Of a DNA stretch of 49,344 nucleotides, positions 41,197 through 49,344 are shown piece by piece; position 1 is the first letter of the stretch, and each line of letters opens with the position of its first letter. A program made the translations under genes and the position numbers. A model generated the notes under the pieces. It saw nothing but the letters and a program-made list of their open reading frames with translations. It had not been told where the DNA came from and searched no databases. The stretch is from a virus: positions 1-49,344 of IMG/VR virus record IMGVR_UViG_3300028844_005914; one strand, given 5' to 3'.

Positions 41197-41439
41197 ATGC
41201 ACGCAAATTTCCTCAATACGCACATTATCGTATCAGAGACTGCCAATGCGAGCGGGTCTATAACAATGGCAGTATTTGATAATGCGGATGGTGCTAATAC
41301 TTTGTTTGAACATAGACTTAGCCTTCCTCAAGGAAGTGCAGATGGTGATGGCGATGGAGAAACAGACGATACAAGATATAGGTGGGTTGCGTGGTATGCA
41401 AAAGGACGCTTAATCAAATATCGAAAACTAGATCAATAG
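41197..41439 (+). CDS. Small structural protein after the capsid gene
   Basis: The ATG at 41197 with GAGGA upstream gives 80 residues. Beta-rich start (NTHIIVSETANASGSITMAVFDN), an Asp/Gly loop (SADGDGDGETDDTRYRW), and a basic end. A gene of this size after the capsid often encodes a decoration or head-stabilising protein (gpD position). Not recognised by sequence. Confidence 0.5.
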   Translation: MHANFLNTHIIVSETANASGSITMAVFDNADGANTLFEHRLSLPQGSADGDGDGETDDTRYRWVAWYAKGRLIKYRKLDQ

Positions 41440-41492
41440 TTGATCAAAATGTAAAATTATAAAATTCAATTTAACCTCTAATCTAAAAAAAA

Positions 41493-42590
41493 ATGGCACA
41501 AGTACCTACATCTGAAGTTTATCCTTCTCTAGTTAATCTCACCACCAATGACCAAGGTGACTTAAATGAAGTCATCGGCTCACCATCCTCTAAGGCAAGC
41601 TTAGAAATTTATTCAGGTAGCCCCGCTACCAAGGTTTCCATTGAGGCAGTAGAGGCGGGCGCTGATGGAAATGGCGTACAAATCGAAGTAATTGAGAATA
41701 ATGGTGGAAGTGATCGTGCTGATTATGATTCAGATACAGGTAAAATTACAGTTTCCTTTCGCGATGCTTTTGTAGCCGCCTTTGGTGGAGCAAGATCAAC
41801 AGGCACTTATAATTCTTCGTTTTCGATTACTGCTAAAAATATTGGCGTGTATGGTGATGACATTCAATTTAGTGTTATTGATAATGTAGTTGATGTTAGT
41901 CAAAATGAAGTAAAAGTTAATGCAACAGATGGTGACATTGCTGTATGTCTCGTTGATGATATTTCTACAGGTAATGGTGGTTCGGGTTATAGCAATCAAG
42001 ATATCCATGATTTACTTACCGACACCTTAACCTCTTGGAATGCTTCTCTCGTTGCTCTTGTCGATGTTGGAGCAGTTGCATCAGGAAGTGGAGCAACTCA
42101 AGCTGTTAATTCGCAATTTTCTCTTGCGGGGGGAGCCGAGCCATCAGGACAAAATCCTACGAATGGCATTCAGGCGGTTGTTAATTTGATTAATAATACT
42201 GCTGAAACAAGTGCGATTGTAGTTGCAAGTGGTGGTGATACTTCTGTTCCTTCAGTTGTCAATTCTACTAATCTTGCGGGTGGTGCTGATCTTGTTCCTT
42301 CCACATTGGATTTCAGCTCTTCTTATCTTTGCGTTAAAGTATCCGATGTTCATAGCTTGCTTGATAGTGAAGTTAATGATGCGAGAAAGATTGTTTGGGG
42401 TATGCTTGAAACCTATGTACAGCATATCACAGGTCAGTCTGTCGAGCAACAGCCCGAAAACTTTATTACTAATAGAGGAAATCCTGTTCTAGTTATTGAC
42501 AATGCAGGAACCCGTCTTCGTCAAACCTATACAATTAATGCCTTCTATGAAGTAGGTGACCTTGATCTTGAGGACGAAACTGGCGTTTAA
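41493..42590 (+). CDS. Repeat-containing structural protein of head region
   Basis: A 365-residue beta-rich protein built of internal repeats. Two N-terminal repeats share the form S-x-x-A-x-x-x-G-x-x-G-(N/D)-x-(V/I)-Q-(I/F) (VSIEAVEAGADGNGVQIEV and FSITAKNIGVYGDDIQFSV). Two later repeats end FSLAGGAEPS and NLAGGADLVPS. The C-terminal domain (VHSLLDSEVNDARKIVWGMLETY) is helical. The N-terminal repeats resemble beta modules seen in sheath-like and head-decorating proteins. There is no tail-sheath organisation otherwise. A decoration role is inferred. Confidence 0.6.
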   Translation: MAQVPTSEVYPSLVNLTTNDQGDLNEVIGSPSSKASLEIYSGSPATKVSIEAVEAGADGNGVQIEVIENNGGSDRADYDSDTGKITVSFRDAFVAAFGGARSTGTYNSSFSITAKNIGVYGDDIQFSVIDNVVDVSQNEVKVNATDGDIAVCLVDDISTGNGGSGYSNQDIHDLLTDTLTSWNASLVALVDVGAVASGSGATQAVNSQFSLAGGAEPSGQNPTNGIQAVVNLINNTAETSAIVVASGGDTSVPSVVNSTNLAGGADLVPSTLDFSSSYLCVKVSDVHSLLDSEVNDARKIVWGMLETYVQHITGQSVEQQPENFITNRGNPVLVIDNAGTRLRQTYTINAFYEVGDLDLEDETGV

Positions 42591-42613
42591 TAGTCAGTTG
42601 GTAGAAATGAGAA

Positions 42614-42928
42614 GTGAGTGCTATAACATCTTTTATAGCAGATGCGTTTGAAGATCATTTATTGTTTTTAAAGGTAAATGCGGTAGTGTCGGGACAAAAT
42701 GTTTCGGCATTACCAGCAGAAGCCGAAACATTGGCACAATTAGATATAGGTGGTGTCACCGAGCAAGCTGATGGAGCAATAATATTAAAGAAAGAAAATC
42801 TCAATTTTTTACCTAAATTGGGGGAAAAAATCTTAGTAGATGGTAAGCCCGTCAGAGTTCATGCAATAAATACTTCTAGTGGAAATCCATTATTAACCAT
42901 AGAATATGTAGGAGTTGCTGAAAGATGA
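42614..42928 (+). CDS. Head closure / head-tail connector candidate
   Basis: Starts at GTG 42614 (104 residues). The helical beginning (ITSFIADAFEDHLLFL) and a beta-rich C-terminal half (LPKLGEKILVDGKPVRVHAINTSSGNPLLTIEYVG) resemble gpFII/gp16-type head completion proteins that seal the portal and take the tail. It is the last small protein before the fibre block. An ATG at 42607 is in another frame. Confidence 0.55.
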   Translation: MSAITSFIADAFEDHLLFLKVNAVVSGQNVSALPAEAETLAQLDIGGVTEQADGAIILKKENLNFLPKLGEKILVDGKPVRVHAINTSSGNPLLTIEYVGVAER

Positions 42929-43725
42929 AGGCTTTCCACCAAGATATATTTATTAATTTAGATAATCCCGCTAGTGCCTTCGTTCTTTCGGAATCCGATA
43001 ATAGTGATGAAGAGTATAATTTCATACAGGGAGATACCTTAGAGGTAAGAGTACATTTAAGGCATAACTATCGCAGAGAAAATGATGAAGATATATCTGA
43101 TACACATCAGTTAGATGATGATTCAAAATTTGTATTAGCCTTAAAGAATGATGATGAGCCTTATGGCAATTATATATCCTATTTGGATAAATGGGATGAA
43201 ATGTATGATGATCAGGGGAGATTATGCTATGTTGGTAGTCTCTTGTTAAATACTGAATATGCACAGCAGATAGCAGAAGCCCAAGGCAATATCACGCTAA
43301 TATTAGAATTAGCAATAATTGAAAAAGCTCTTGGTGGGCAAGTAAGCTTTATTGGTGCGGGTGGTTTACAAAGAAGTGTCATCCCTTCTAGTCTTATTGA
43401 TGATTTTGTTCCAAGCATAAATGTAGGCACATTTTCTAGTGTTGTAAGCTTGGCGAATGGAATAGTAGATCAAAGAATATTAGATTTACGGGCAGGTGCT
43501 CCCGCAGAATTTGATACACTTTATGAATTAGCTCATTATGCTCAAAAAGTAAGAAGCCATGAAATAGTAGTTGGAGATTTTTGTGATTATTTAGATGGAA
43601 AAAGATTGGCTGACCAAAACCTAACAGTAGTAAGCCTTGGAAATATTATGGTCGATCAATCTACATATGTTGTGTCTCATGAGCCATGGAGACCGAAAGA
43701 AGTTAGTGCAAGCGTTGTAGAATGA
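42925..43725 (+). CDS. Structural protein at start of the fibre block
   Basis: A 266-residue acidic protein, coupled by ATGA on both sides. The first 190 residues are beta-rich (FIQGDTLEVRVHLRHNY, NITLILELAIIEKALGGQVSF). The C-terminal part may pair with the fibre proteins downstream. No family recognised. Together with the next four genes it forms a co-translated surface-protein unit. Confidence 0.55.
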   Translation: MKAFHQDIFINLDNPASAFVLSESDNSDEEYNFIQGDTLEVRVHLRHNYRRENDEDISDTHQLDDDSKFVLALKNDDEPYGNYISYLDKWDEMYDDQGRLCYVGSLLLNTEYAQQIAEAQGNITLILELAIIEKALGGQVSFIGAGGLQRSVIPSSLIDDFVPSINVGTFSSVVSLANGIVDQRILDLRAGAPAEFDTLYELAHYAQKVRSHEIVVGDFCDYLDGKRLADQNLTVVSLGNIMVDQSTYVVSHEPWRPKEVSASVVE

Positions 43726-45155
43726 TTGTAGATGATATTACAAATTTAATTATACAAAGAACATTAGATGAGGGTGGTAGAGTTTATGCCTTCAATCAAG
43801 AGGAAAGGTTTAATGTATTATCAGCAGAAGATAATCGTGTAACAATAGAATCCACGCAATATGAATTTGCTGTAGGTGATAAAATATCATTTATATATGA
43901 ACCAAAATATTCTCATGCATGGTGTGAAGGATATGCAGATTTAGATGGTGATGGAATTATTGACCTTGTTGATTTAGATAAGGATGGAGATGGTGCGTGG
44001 GACCCAAAGCCACCATTAGAGCCACAATATGTAGTAAGCAAACTTATTACTTCCCCCCTTACTCCTTCAGTTATTTCTATCGAAATTAGTCCCAATAAGC
44101 CAAAGATAATTAAAGCTAGGGAATGGGGTAAGCCATTAGTAATTGATGGTTGGTATCCTCTTTACATATCTCAGGCAGAAGCTTTATGGGCATCTCCAAT
44201 GGCGGAGCCCCTAGCTCACCCTCATGATATGTCTGAGGAGCATGATGGAGAAGAGGTGCAATGGGAATATTGGATGCCTCATGGGGTAAACCAATGGCAT
44301 GGTAATTATACTAATTGCCCACCAATGGATTTATCTTCATTATCAGTTCAAGCCGTAGAAACATATGATTGGGAATATGTAGATAGAACATATTTTGATG
44401 GATTTTTTAGTTCAATAGTGCCTTATGATTATGTTCAGCAAAGGTTGGGTGTAGATACTGATGAGAATGGAACTTTTGATTTAGAAAAAAGTTATGAGCT
44501 TGATGGTATATATAATATCAAGGATGTTTTAGACCAAGATGGAAATGTATCGGAATTAGGAGATTTTAGTTCTGCTCATTATATTACATCACCTCAACAA
44601 GCATGGGTCTATGAGGTAACATCGACCGATACATCTGAAAATGTATTGGAGGATGGTCATAGCTTTCAAATCGGAAACCATGCTTTATATGTTTCCACAT
44701 ACACAAAGTTTGATGTAGGAACACAAGAAGCTACAGACCACACTCTCAGTAAATTAGGTTATTATAGTAAGCAGGGTAATGGGAATAATTCTACCTTAAG
44801 TGCAAGGGGAGGATTAGTATTAAAATACAAAGATTCTGATAATAAGTGGAAAACAAAATATATTTTAGAAGTTAATAGCAACGGATTTATAATATTAGAT
44901 GAATCAATCTTTGATGTTGGCGATAGATTTTATTTATATTTAGAAGAGTTTCCTGAAGCTCCATCACTTATACAGGTTGATGTAACAAACCCAACAAGTG
45001 GTGTATCAAATGTAGTTGCAGAAAAATTACCAGAAGCCCCTAAAAGCTTATTGCAAATTAATGCAAGATTATTACCTCTACCTGATGCTCCAAGCTTCGT
45101 GGAGGCACAGGTAGGCATAGAAGAGCAAGAAATTGTTTGGGATCAATTTACATGA
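43722..45155 (+). CDS. Fibre or surface protein with calcium-loop (dockerin/TSP3-like) repeat
   Basis: A 477-residue protein. Residues 73-94 carry two DxDxDG loops (DLDGDGIIDLVDLDKDGDG), as in dockerin or thrombospondin type 3 calcium repeats. A Trp/His-rich segment follows (EYWMPHGVNQWHGNY). The C-terminus has repeated short units of the form PEAPxxLxxV (three near 408-460), which also appear loosely in the next protein. Likely an extended, calcium-stabilised virion surface protein; not enzymatic by eye. Confidence 0.6.
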   Translation: MIVDDITNLIIQRTLDEGGRVYAFNQEERFNVLSAEDNRVTIESTQYEFAVGDKISFIYEPKYSHAWCEGYADLDGDGIIDLVDLDKDGDGAWDPKPPLEPQYVVSKLITSPLTPSVISIEISPNKPKIIKAREWGKPLVIDGWYPLYISQAEALWASPMAEPLAHPHDMSEEHDGEEVQWEYWMPHGVNQWHGNYTNCPPMDLSSLSVQAVETYDWEYVDRTYFDGFFSSIVPYDYVQQRLGVDTDENGTFDLEKSYELDGIYNIKDVLDQDGNVSELGDFSSAHYITSPQQAWVYEVTSTDTSENVLEDGHSFQIGNHALYVSTYTKFDVGTQEATDHTLSKLGYYSKQGNGNNSTLSARGGLVLKYKDSDNKWKTKYILEVNSNGFIILDESIFDVGDRFYLYLEEFPEAPSLIQVDVTNPTSGVSNVVAEKLPEAPKSLLQINARLLPLPDAPSFVEAQVGIEEQEIVWDQFT

Positions 45156-46720
45156 GCAATCAATACATACCTATCAATGCAGTTCCTTTACAACTTACTG
45201 CATATGCAACTTCAGGATTGCCTGTCACATATAGAATATTAAGTGGAACAGACAATGTAACAATCACACAAAGTGGGGATTTTTATTACATTAATCCAAT
45301 ACAATTAGGATATGCAACTATTGTAGCATATCAACTAGGAAGTGGAGATTTTGCTCCCGCTATTCCTGTTGTGAAGATTGTGCGCGTTATTGGATTGCCT
45401 GATGAATTAAATGTAACAGCCGAGATAGTAATTCTTCCAAATGATTTAACAAATGTAGAAGTAAATGTTTTAGAACCTCCTGTAGAAATCACAGCAAACC
45501 TAGATACTATACCTTTAGAGCCATCAGGAGTAAAAATATCTGATCAAACACCAAAGTCTCCTATATTTGTCAAAGTATTGTATAAGCCTAATGACCTTAA
45601 TTCGATTACTGCATATGATTATAATAATAGACCAGCAGGATATCCTAATGGGCATCCATCCATAATATCAGCAGGAATAGTTGAGCCTACAAGTAGTCCA
45701 ATTAATGTTACAGCAAATCAATTAGCTACTCCAAAATTTAATTATATTATTAATATTACTAGAAAGAGAAATATCGAAATAATAAATGATGAAGCTATTG
45801 TTGATACACAAGGTAATGATGCAAATGATTTATGGGATTTAACTAATAATGATCTGCAAATAGTTACATTAAGAAATGAGTATTTAACAACAGCGGAAGA
45901 TAATCATGGTCTTAAATATAATCCTTTGTGGCAATTTAGTAGTAGACCATCATTGCAAAGAACGAGTTTTTATTACGAAAATCTTTTTTATACATCATGT
46001 AATGGAAAGTATCAAAAAGAATCTACAAGTTCATCAATTTATGACACAAGGTGGAGAGAAGTTGGATCAACAAATCCTAAATATATTCATTTTATTTCTT
46101 TTAATATAAAAACACATTTAATAGATTTAGATGCATTGGAAAGCTCTGATGGAGTTGTAATTGGTATTAATGCTTTTAGTGATTTAGAAGAAAGTTTATA
46201 TCAAAGCGGACATCTTGGAATTACAAATTTCCAAAATTGGGTAAATCAAGAGATTTATGAAAATTATGTGCCAAGTACTTTGTCTGAATTAGGAACGGTA
46301 ATGAAGTTTGGTGCATATGTTTTCTCATATGATTCAAATCCCGTAAAATCATTAAATCTAAATTGCATTGTTCCATATGCGGGAGGCTTAGATGCATTTG
46401 AAGTTATATATCCCACATCGGAGCAAATGGATAAGTTTATAAAAATGAATGCTCCATCTAAAGCACAAAGAAGTTTAGGAATTATATATGAAAGAAGTGC
46501 GGGAGATGTTATGGGGGCTTATAATAAGTGGGATATAAATTTTGATAAATATGATTGGAGTCCCTCAATGCCTGTTCCATTTGAAGAAACATATATAAAT
46601 TCTTATAATAAATTTGGAGTTAATCCTTATGCAATAGTAGGAAATGGAATATCTTTATATACAGCAGACATTGCTAATGACACAAAAAAACCTAGCTTAG
46701 TAACAACGACAGAATTATGA
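45152..46720 (+). CDS. Surface protein with Ig-like repeats and SGNH-like remnant
   Basis: The ATG overlapping the previous stop (ATGA) gives 522 residues; a start at 45137 is less likely. The N-terminus (PLQLTAYATSGLPVTYRILSGTDNVTI) is a bacterial Ig-like module, followed by Pro-rich, repeated V-T-A units. The C-terminal half contains MKFGAYVF, NCIVPYAGG and SLGIIYERSAGDVMGAYNKW in the same order as core strands of the SASA domain, but without GQSN, QGES or catalytic His. It may be a non-catalytic sugar-binding relative; this similarity is weak and by eye. Confidence 0.5.
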   Translation: MSNQYIPINAVPLQLTAYATSGLPVTYRILSGTDNVTITQSGDFYYINPIQLGYATIVAYQLGSGDFAPAIPVVKIVRVIGLPDELNVTAEIVILPNDLTNVEVNVLEPPVEITANLDTIPLEPSGVKISDQTPKSPIFVKVLYKPNDLNSITAYDYNNRPAGYPNGHPSIISAGIVEPTSSPINVTANQLATPKFNYIINITRKRNIEIINDEAIVDTQGNDANDLWDLTNNDLQIVTLRNEYLTTAEDNHGLKYNPLWQFSSRPSLQRTSFYYENLFYTSCNGKYQKESTSSSIYDTRWREVGSTNPKYIHFISFNIKTHLIDLDALESSDGVVIGINAFSDLEESLYQSGHLGITNFQNWVNQEIYENYVPSTLSELGTVMKFGAYVFSYDSNPVKSLNLNCIVPYAGGLDAFEVIYPTSEQMDKFIKMNAPSKAQRSLGIIYERSAGDVMGAYNKWDINFDKYDWSPSMPVPFEETYINSYNKFGVNPYAIVGNGISLYTADIANDTKKPSLVTTTEL

Positions 46721-48207
46721 AAGATAAAATAGGAGTATTTTTTACAGATAATTCTGATCGAGAATTAGGGTATAAGTTAGCACAAGATGATAAAGTTGTT
46801 GGTGAAATTGAAATAGATGAAGCCAATGAAACATTTGTGGAAAGCGGAAATGCAGAATTAATGTCCGATAATACCCCAAAGTCTTCTTTCGTTGGAGAAG
46901 ATTATCAAATTAATATTAACAATGCAGGGCGTGGAACAAAGCAAATAAAGTTAATAAATTTTAATCAATCAGGGCAAAGTACTGCTTCTTTAGGGGCAAT
47001 CGATGTGTATAAAAGATCAAAACTCTATTTATATATTGGGGATGAGGAGGTTTTGGGAACAGGGGATTTATCAGATTTACATTTATATGAGGGGGATTCT
47101 ATAGATACTCTTGATAAATTAATGGAAGATAGTTTTGTAAAAACGCATTTTGAGTCACAACCTTCAATAGACACAGATTGGACAGAAACAAAAGCAGAAG
47201 ATTATGGCATTAATGACAAATTTGGAGCAGAGTTAAGATTTAGTGACTGCATAACTGCAAATTATGATAAGCCAGTAGCTATTTGGAGACTCGCTGTTCC
47301 TAATGCAATAGCTTCAACGAATTATTCAAATAATGGTAATGCCTTACAATTTATACAAAATAATATTTCAAATAATATAAGCGAATTGAGGAACCTATTT
47401 GTTCAATCAAGATTATCAGGCGTTATTGTAAATATGGATAATAGTGATGCGGATGTGTTATCTAGTTATCAGGGTATTATAGATTGGCTTAGAAGTTATT
47501 TTGATTTTGAAGATTTACCCATTGTGCTAACCGATAGAAGGGGTGTTAGGCAAGAAATCAAGGATTCTGCGTATTTTAAAGTAGAAGATAGAGGAGATGT
47601 AATTGGAGATTGGTATAGTGCAAGAGGGTTGACGGGATATTATGGAATAGCTACCTCAGACTTTGGTGGATTGAAATGGAATAAATTATATGATTTAGAT
47701 GGAAGTGAGGCTACAGGGCTAAACAGCATTAAGTTTAATAGCGGGAAGTACAATAGTGTTCTACAACATTTTGCATACCAAGATGGCGGCAATAATTGGC
47801 GAGAAGTAAGGAATATATATGGAAGAAGTTCTGATGTGCCTCACTCTAATCAATTAGTAGGAGGACGTGGAGTATATGGAGATGATCCTAGGCAATTTAT
47901 GTATATTGAAAGTGGCGACAATGTGCAAAAAACATTTGATGAATGGATGACTTATTTAAAAATAAGTTCATTAGATGAATGGGAGGAAAAGTTTGCAGGA
48001 ACAGGCATGAATGTCGATTTTATGCGTATAGGCAATCCCTCACAAAACTTATCATTTGGATATTACATATTTAATACATACAAGAGACCTTACTTATTCA
48101 ATGATCCTGTTAAATATTGGTTAGCTAATTCAAGGCAATTAATTGATCTTGGTAGTGATGTTGTGGAAATTGTTCCATTTGGAAGAAGTCAAATTATTAG
48201 AAAATGA
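46717..48207 (+). CDS. Surface protein with degenerate SGNH/SASA-like domain
   Basis: A 496-residue protein. Residues 169-200 (FGAELRFSD..., VAIWRLAVPNA) line up with FGPEIGFASK and IIKHAIGAS of the SASA esterase. Residues 232-275 (LSGVIVNMDNSDADVLSSYQ, then LPIVLTDRR) line up with its LKGMIWWQGES and FPIVIT block. The catalytic serine motif, the QGES motif and the histidine block are all changed. It looks like a pseudoenzyme that kept the fold, perhaps as a glycan-binding or structural module. It is coupled to both neighbours by ATGA. Confidence 0.5.
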   Translation: MKDKIGVFFTDNSDRELGYKLAQDDKVVGEIEIDEANETFVESGNAELMSDNTPKSSFVGEDYQININNAGRGTKQIKLINFNQSGQSTASLGAIDVYKRSKLYLYIGDEEVLGTGDLSDLHLYEGDSIDTLDKLMEDSFVKTHFESQPSIDTDWTETKAEDYGINDKFGAELRFSDCITANYDKPVAIWRLAVPNAIASTNYSNNGNALQFIQNNISNNISELRNLFVQSRLSGVIVNMDNSDADVLSSYQGIIDWLRSYFDFEDLPIVLTDRRGVRQEIKDSAYFKVEDRGDVIGDWYSARGLTGYYGIATSDFGGLKWNKLYDLDGSEATGLNSIKFNSGKYNSVLQHFAYQDGGNNWREVRNIYGRSSDVPHSNQLVGGRGVYGDDPRQFMYIESGDNVQKTFDEWMTYLKISSLDEWEEKFAGTGMNVDFMRIGNPSQNLSFGYYIFNTYKRPYLFNDPVKYWLANSRQLIDLGSDVVEIVPFGRSQIIRK

Positions 48208-49344
48208 GTGAAATTAGTTTTCAGTTCCAACCTATGCGAAATGAATTTTTCGCACATTCAACATATTTGCCCGACAATTGGTATCAAGTATCTTCCTCTC
48301 ATAGATTCAAAAGAGAATTGCGAATGGATGGATTTAGCAGTCTAAATGTTACGCAAAGACCTATTATACCTATGTGGGAGGGAAATTCTGATGATTTAGA
48401 TTTATATTGGTCTTCTAATAACATAAGAAGATTTGAAGAAGAATATGGTAGCTTTGCGGGACATAATCTTCCTTATACCGCCACAAATCAGGGATTAATG
48501 GCTTTTAAATCTAGAGGTTTCTCAATTACGGATGAAACGGAGTCTTACATGGCAGAATTATTAACAAATAATAAAAATGTTAGAATTGTTAATTCATCTG
48601 TTTTGGATCGAGTAAATGGAGCACTAACAACTAAATCCGAAATACATTTAGGGAAAATGTATGCAAATGCTCATTTAAATATACACAAAAGGAAAAATAA
48701 ATTAGAATATAGAGACCCTAGTGAAACAAATCCTGTTTGTCACATAGATGCAACTACTCATATAGCCACACAATCTCCTGTATCTCACACAAGTGATCCT
48801 GATTATGTTTTGGGTTATGATACCCTAAATAATGGACAAGCCGAAAAAGTTGGACCTTTATATGATCCGAATAATCCTACTACTTTCGGGGGGCTTGGTG
48901 GTTTAAGATTTTTTATTACAAATCCTTCATATGATACTCCTGTGCCCTTAAACTGGGATTATACAAAATCTGTTATAGAAGATACATATCAATCTTTTCT
49001 TCTTAGATATGGAGAGAAATGGTATCATGTAAGATCGCATAATATCCTTAATGGTAAACCTGCATTTGTTTTTGGAGATGATTTATACAAAACAAATTTT
49101 AGTGGATTTCAACAAAAGAATGCTCCATGTTTTTCTGTTGTTTTAGTAGGTAAGCCTGCTTCTATAGACTCAGGCAAAATATTTTCTAACCATGAAGATG
49201 GGAATAGGTTTCTTGTGCATTTGCCTTGGCAGACAAGCGGGAGAGGATATTTTGATTGGAACCGACGCTCACAACTCACAGGGCTATCAGGTAATAACCG
49301 ATTAACATTTGAAGTAGATATGATTAATCCTTCTGTATATGTAT
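48204..49344 (+). CDS. N-terminal part of the junction-spanning fibre-like protein
   Basis: Opens at the ATG overlapping the stop before it (ATGA) and runs to the window end in frame; it continues at 1-395. The combined product is 463 residues, aromatic and Asn-rich, without membrane segments. A central stretch (HLGKMYANAHLNIHKRKNKLEYRDP) is followed by beta-rich sequence leading into a LamG-like C-terminus. A role as fibre or glycan-binding surface protein is inferred from this end and from its place in the fibre block. Confidence 0.7.
   Translation, partial: MSEISFQFQPMRNEFFAHSTYLPDNWYQVSSSHRFKRELRMDGFSSLNVTQRPIIPMWEGNSDDLDLYWSSNNIRRFEEEYGSFAGHNLPYTATNQGLMAFKSRGFSITDETESYMAELLTNNKNVRIVNSSVLDRVNGALTTKSEIHLGKMYANAHLNIHKRKNKLEYRDPSETNPVCHIDATTHIATQSPVSHTSDPDYVLGYDTLNNGQAEKVGPLYDPNNPTTFGGLGGLRFFITNPSYDTPVPLNWDYTKSVIEDTYQSFLLRYGEKWYHVRSHNILNGKPAFVFGDDLYKTNFSGFQQKNAPCFSVVLVGKPASIDSGKIFSNHEDGNRFLVHLPWQTSGRGYFDWNRRSQLTGLSGNNRLTFEVDMINPSVYV
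49201..49344. repeat. Terminal direct repeat, right copy
   Basis: Identical to 1-144. Counting this stretch once gives a 49,200 bp circle. See the left copy. Confidence 0.95.

Noticed and set aside
41493-42590. Tail sheath protein
   Set aside because: The N-terminal repeats recall sheath modules, but there is no baseplate gene set or tube gene next to it, and the tail module is siphovirus-like.
1-49344. Minus-strand ORFs over 60 codons
   Set aside because: All lie opposite longer + strand genes with recognisable motifs or tight coupling, and none shows a convincing domain or start site.
1-49344. tRNA genes, CRISPR arrays, insertion sequences, integrase
   Set aside because: I saw no cloverleaf with a T-loop signature, no spaced repeats of CRISPR type, no transposase and no recombinase. 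Without a search tool this is a visual result only.

Overview
The window is one complete viral genome. Its last 144 bases (49201-49344) are identical to its first 144, so the sequence closes into a circle of 49,200 bp. One gene runs across the junction (48204 to the end, then 1-395). All recognisable genes are on the + strand. Base composition is A+T rich, intergenic DNA is scarce, and most stops and starts overlap (ATGA, GTGA, TAATG, TGATG). The gene set is that of a tailed double-stranded DNA phage with a lambda-like head-and-tail order and a very long tape measure protein (1684 residues), with no sheath seen, so a long-tailed siphovirus is likely. I see no integrase, tRNA, RNA polymerase or DNA polymerase. 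The host cannot be fixed from sequence. LamG-like, Fn3-like and SASA-esterase fibre domains suggest a polysaccharide-coated, perhaps marine, bacterium.

Layout, read around the circle from the packaging genes. (1) 30.8-34.9 kb: small terminase (Nu1-like), then an island of a small HTH protein, a ParB-like nuclease-domain protein, an FkbM-type methyltransferase, a GT-A glycosyltransferase-like protein and a calcineurin-like phosphoesterase. (2) 34.9-42.9 kb: head module with GpA-type large terminase, a gpW-like connector carrying an Ig-like tail, portal, S49 protease, coiled-coil scaffold candidate, major capsid protein, a small protein, a repeat-containing structural protein and a head-closure candidate. 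(3) 42.9 kb through the junction to 3.6 kb: a roughly 10 kb block of large beta-rich surface or fibre proteins, including two Fn3-like single-domain paralogues and a SASA esterase with a LamG-like C-terminus. (4) 3.6-4.7 kb: membrane-protein cluster that looks like a lysis cassette (i-spanin-like, three-segment holin-like, tiny membrane peptides), without a recognisable endolysin. (5) 4.7-18.1 kb: tail module with tail terminator candidate, major tail protein, G/GT-type chaperones with a textbook -1 frameshift signal, tape measure, tail-tip proteins and a glycosyltransferase-like gene. (6) 18.2-23.8 kb: replication and recombination genes (ERF annealing protein, SSB-like DUF3127 protein, DEDDy exonuclease, replication initiator-like protein, DnaC-like loader, HNH protein, RusA resolvase). 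(7) 23.8-25.9 kb: small unknown genes behind two copies of an 83-84 bp promoter-like repeat. (8) 25.9-29.2 kb: a three-gene set of a DUF3150-like protein, a MoxR-like AAA+ ATPase and a HExxH plus VWA protein, ending in a strong terminator. (9) 29.2-30.9 kb: A+T-rich control region with one isolated coiled-coil/XRE-type regulator, two perfect tandem terminators, repeated short motifs and a GC palindrome that could be cos or another packaging or replication site.

The phage appears to load host replication machinery (initiator-like protein, DnaC-like loader, SSB) rather than bring its own polymerase, to recombine through ERF and RusA, and to package with a lambda-type terminase. The most unusual parts are the AAA+/VWA/DUF3150 trio, the modification-like island between the two terminase genes, the fibre block between head and tail modules with two apparently non-catalytic SGNH-like relatives of the SASA esterase, the -1 frameshift site, and several tiny translationally coupled ORFs.
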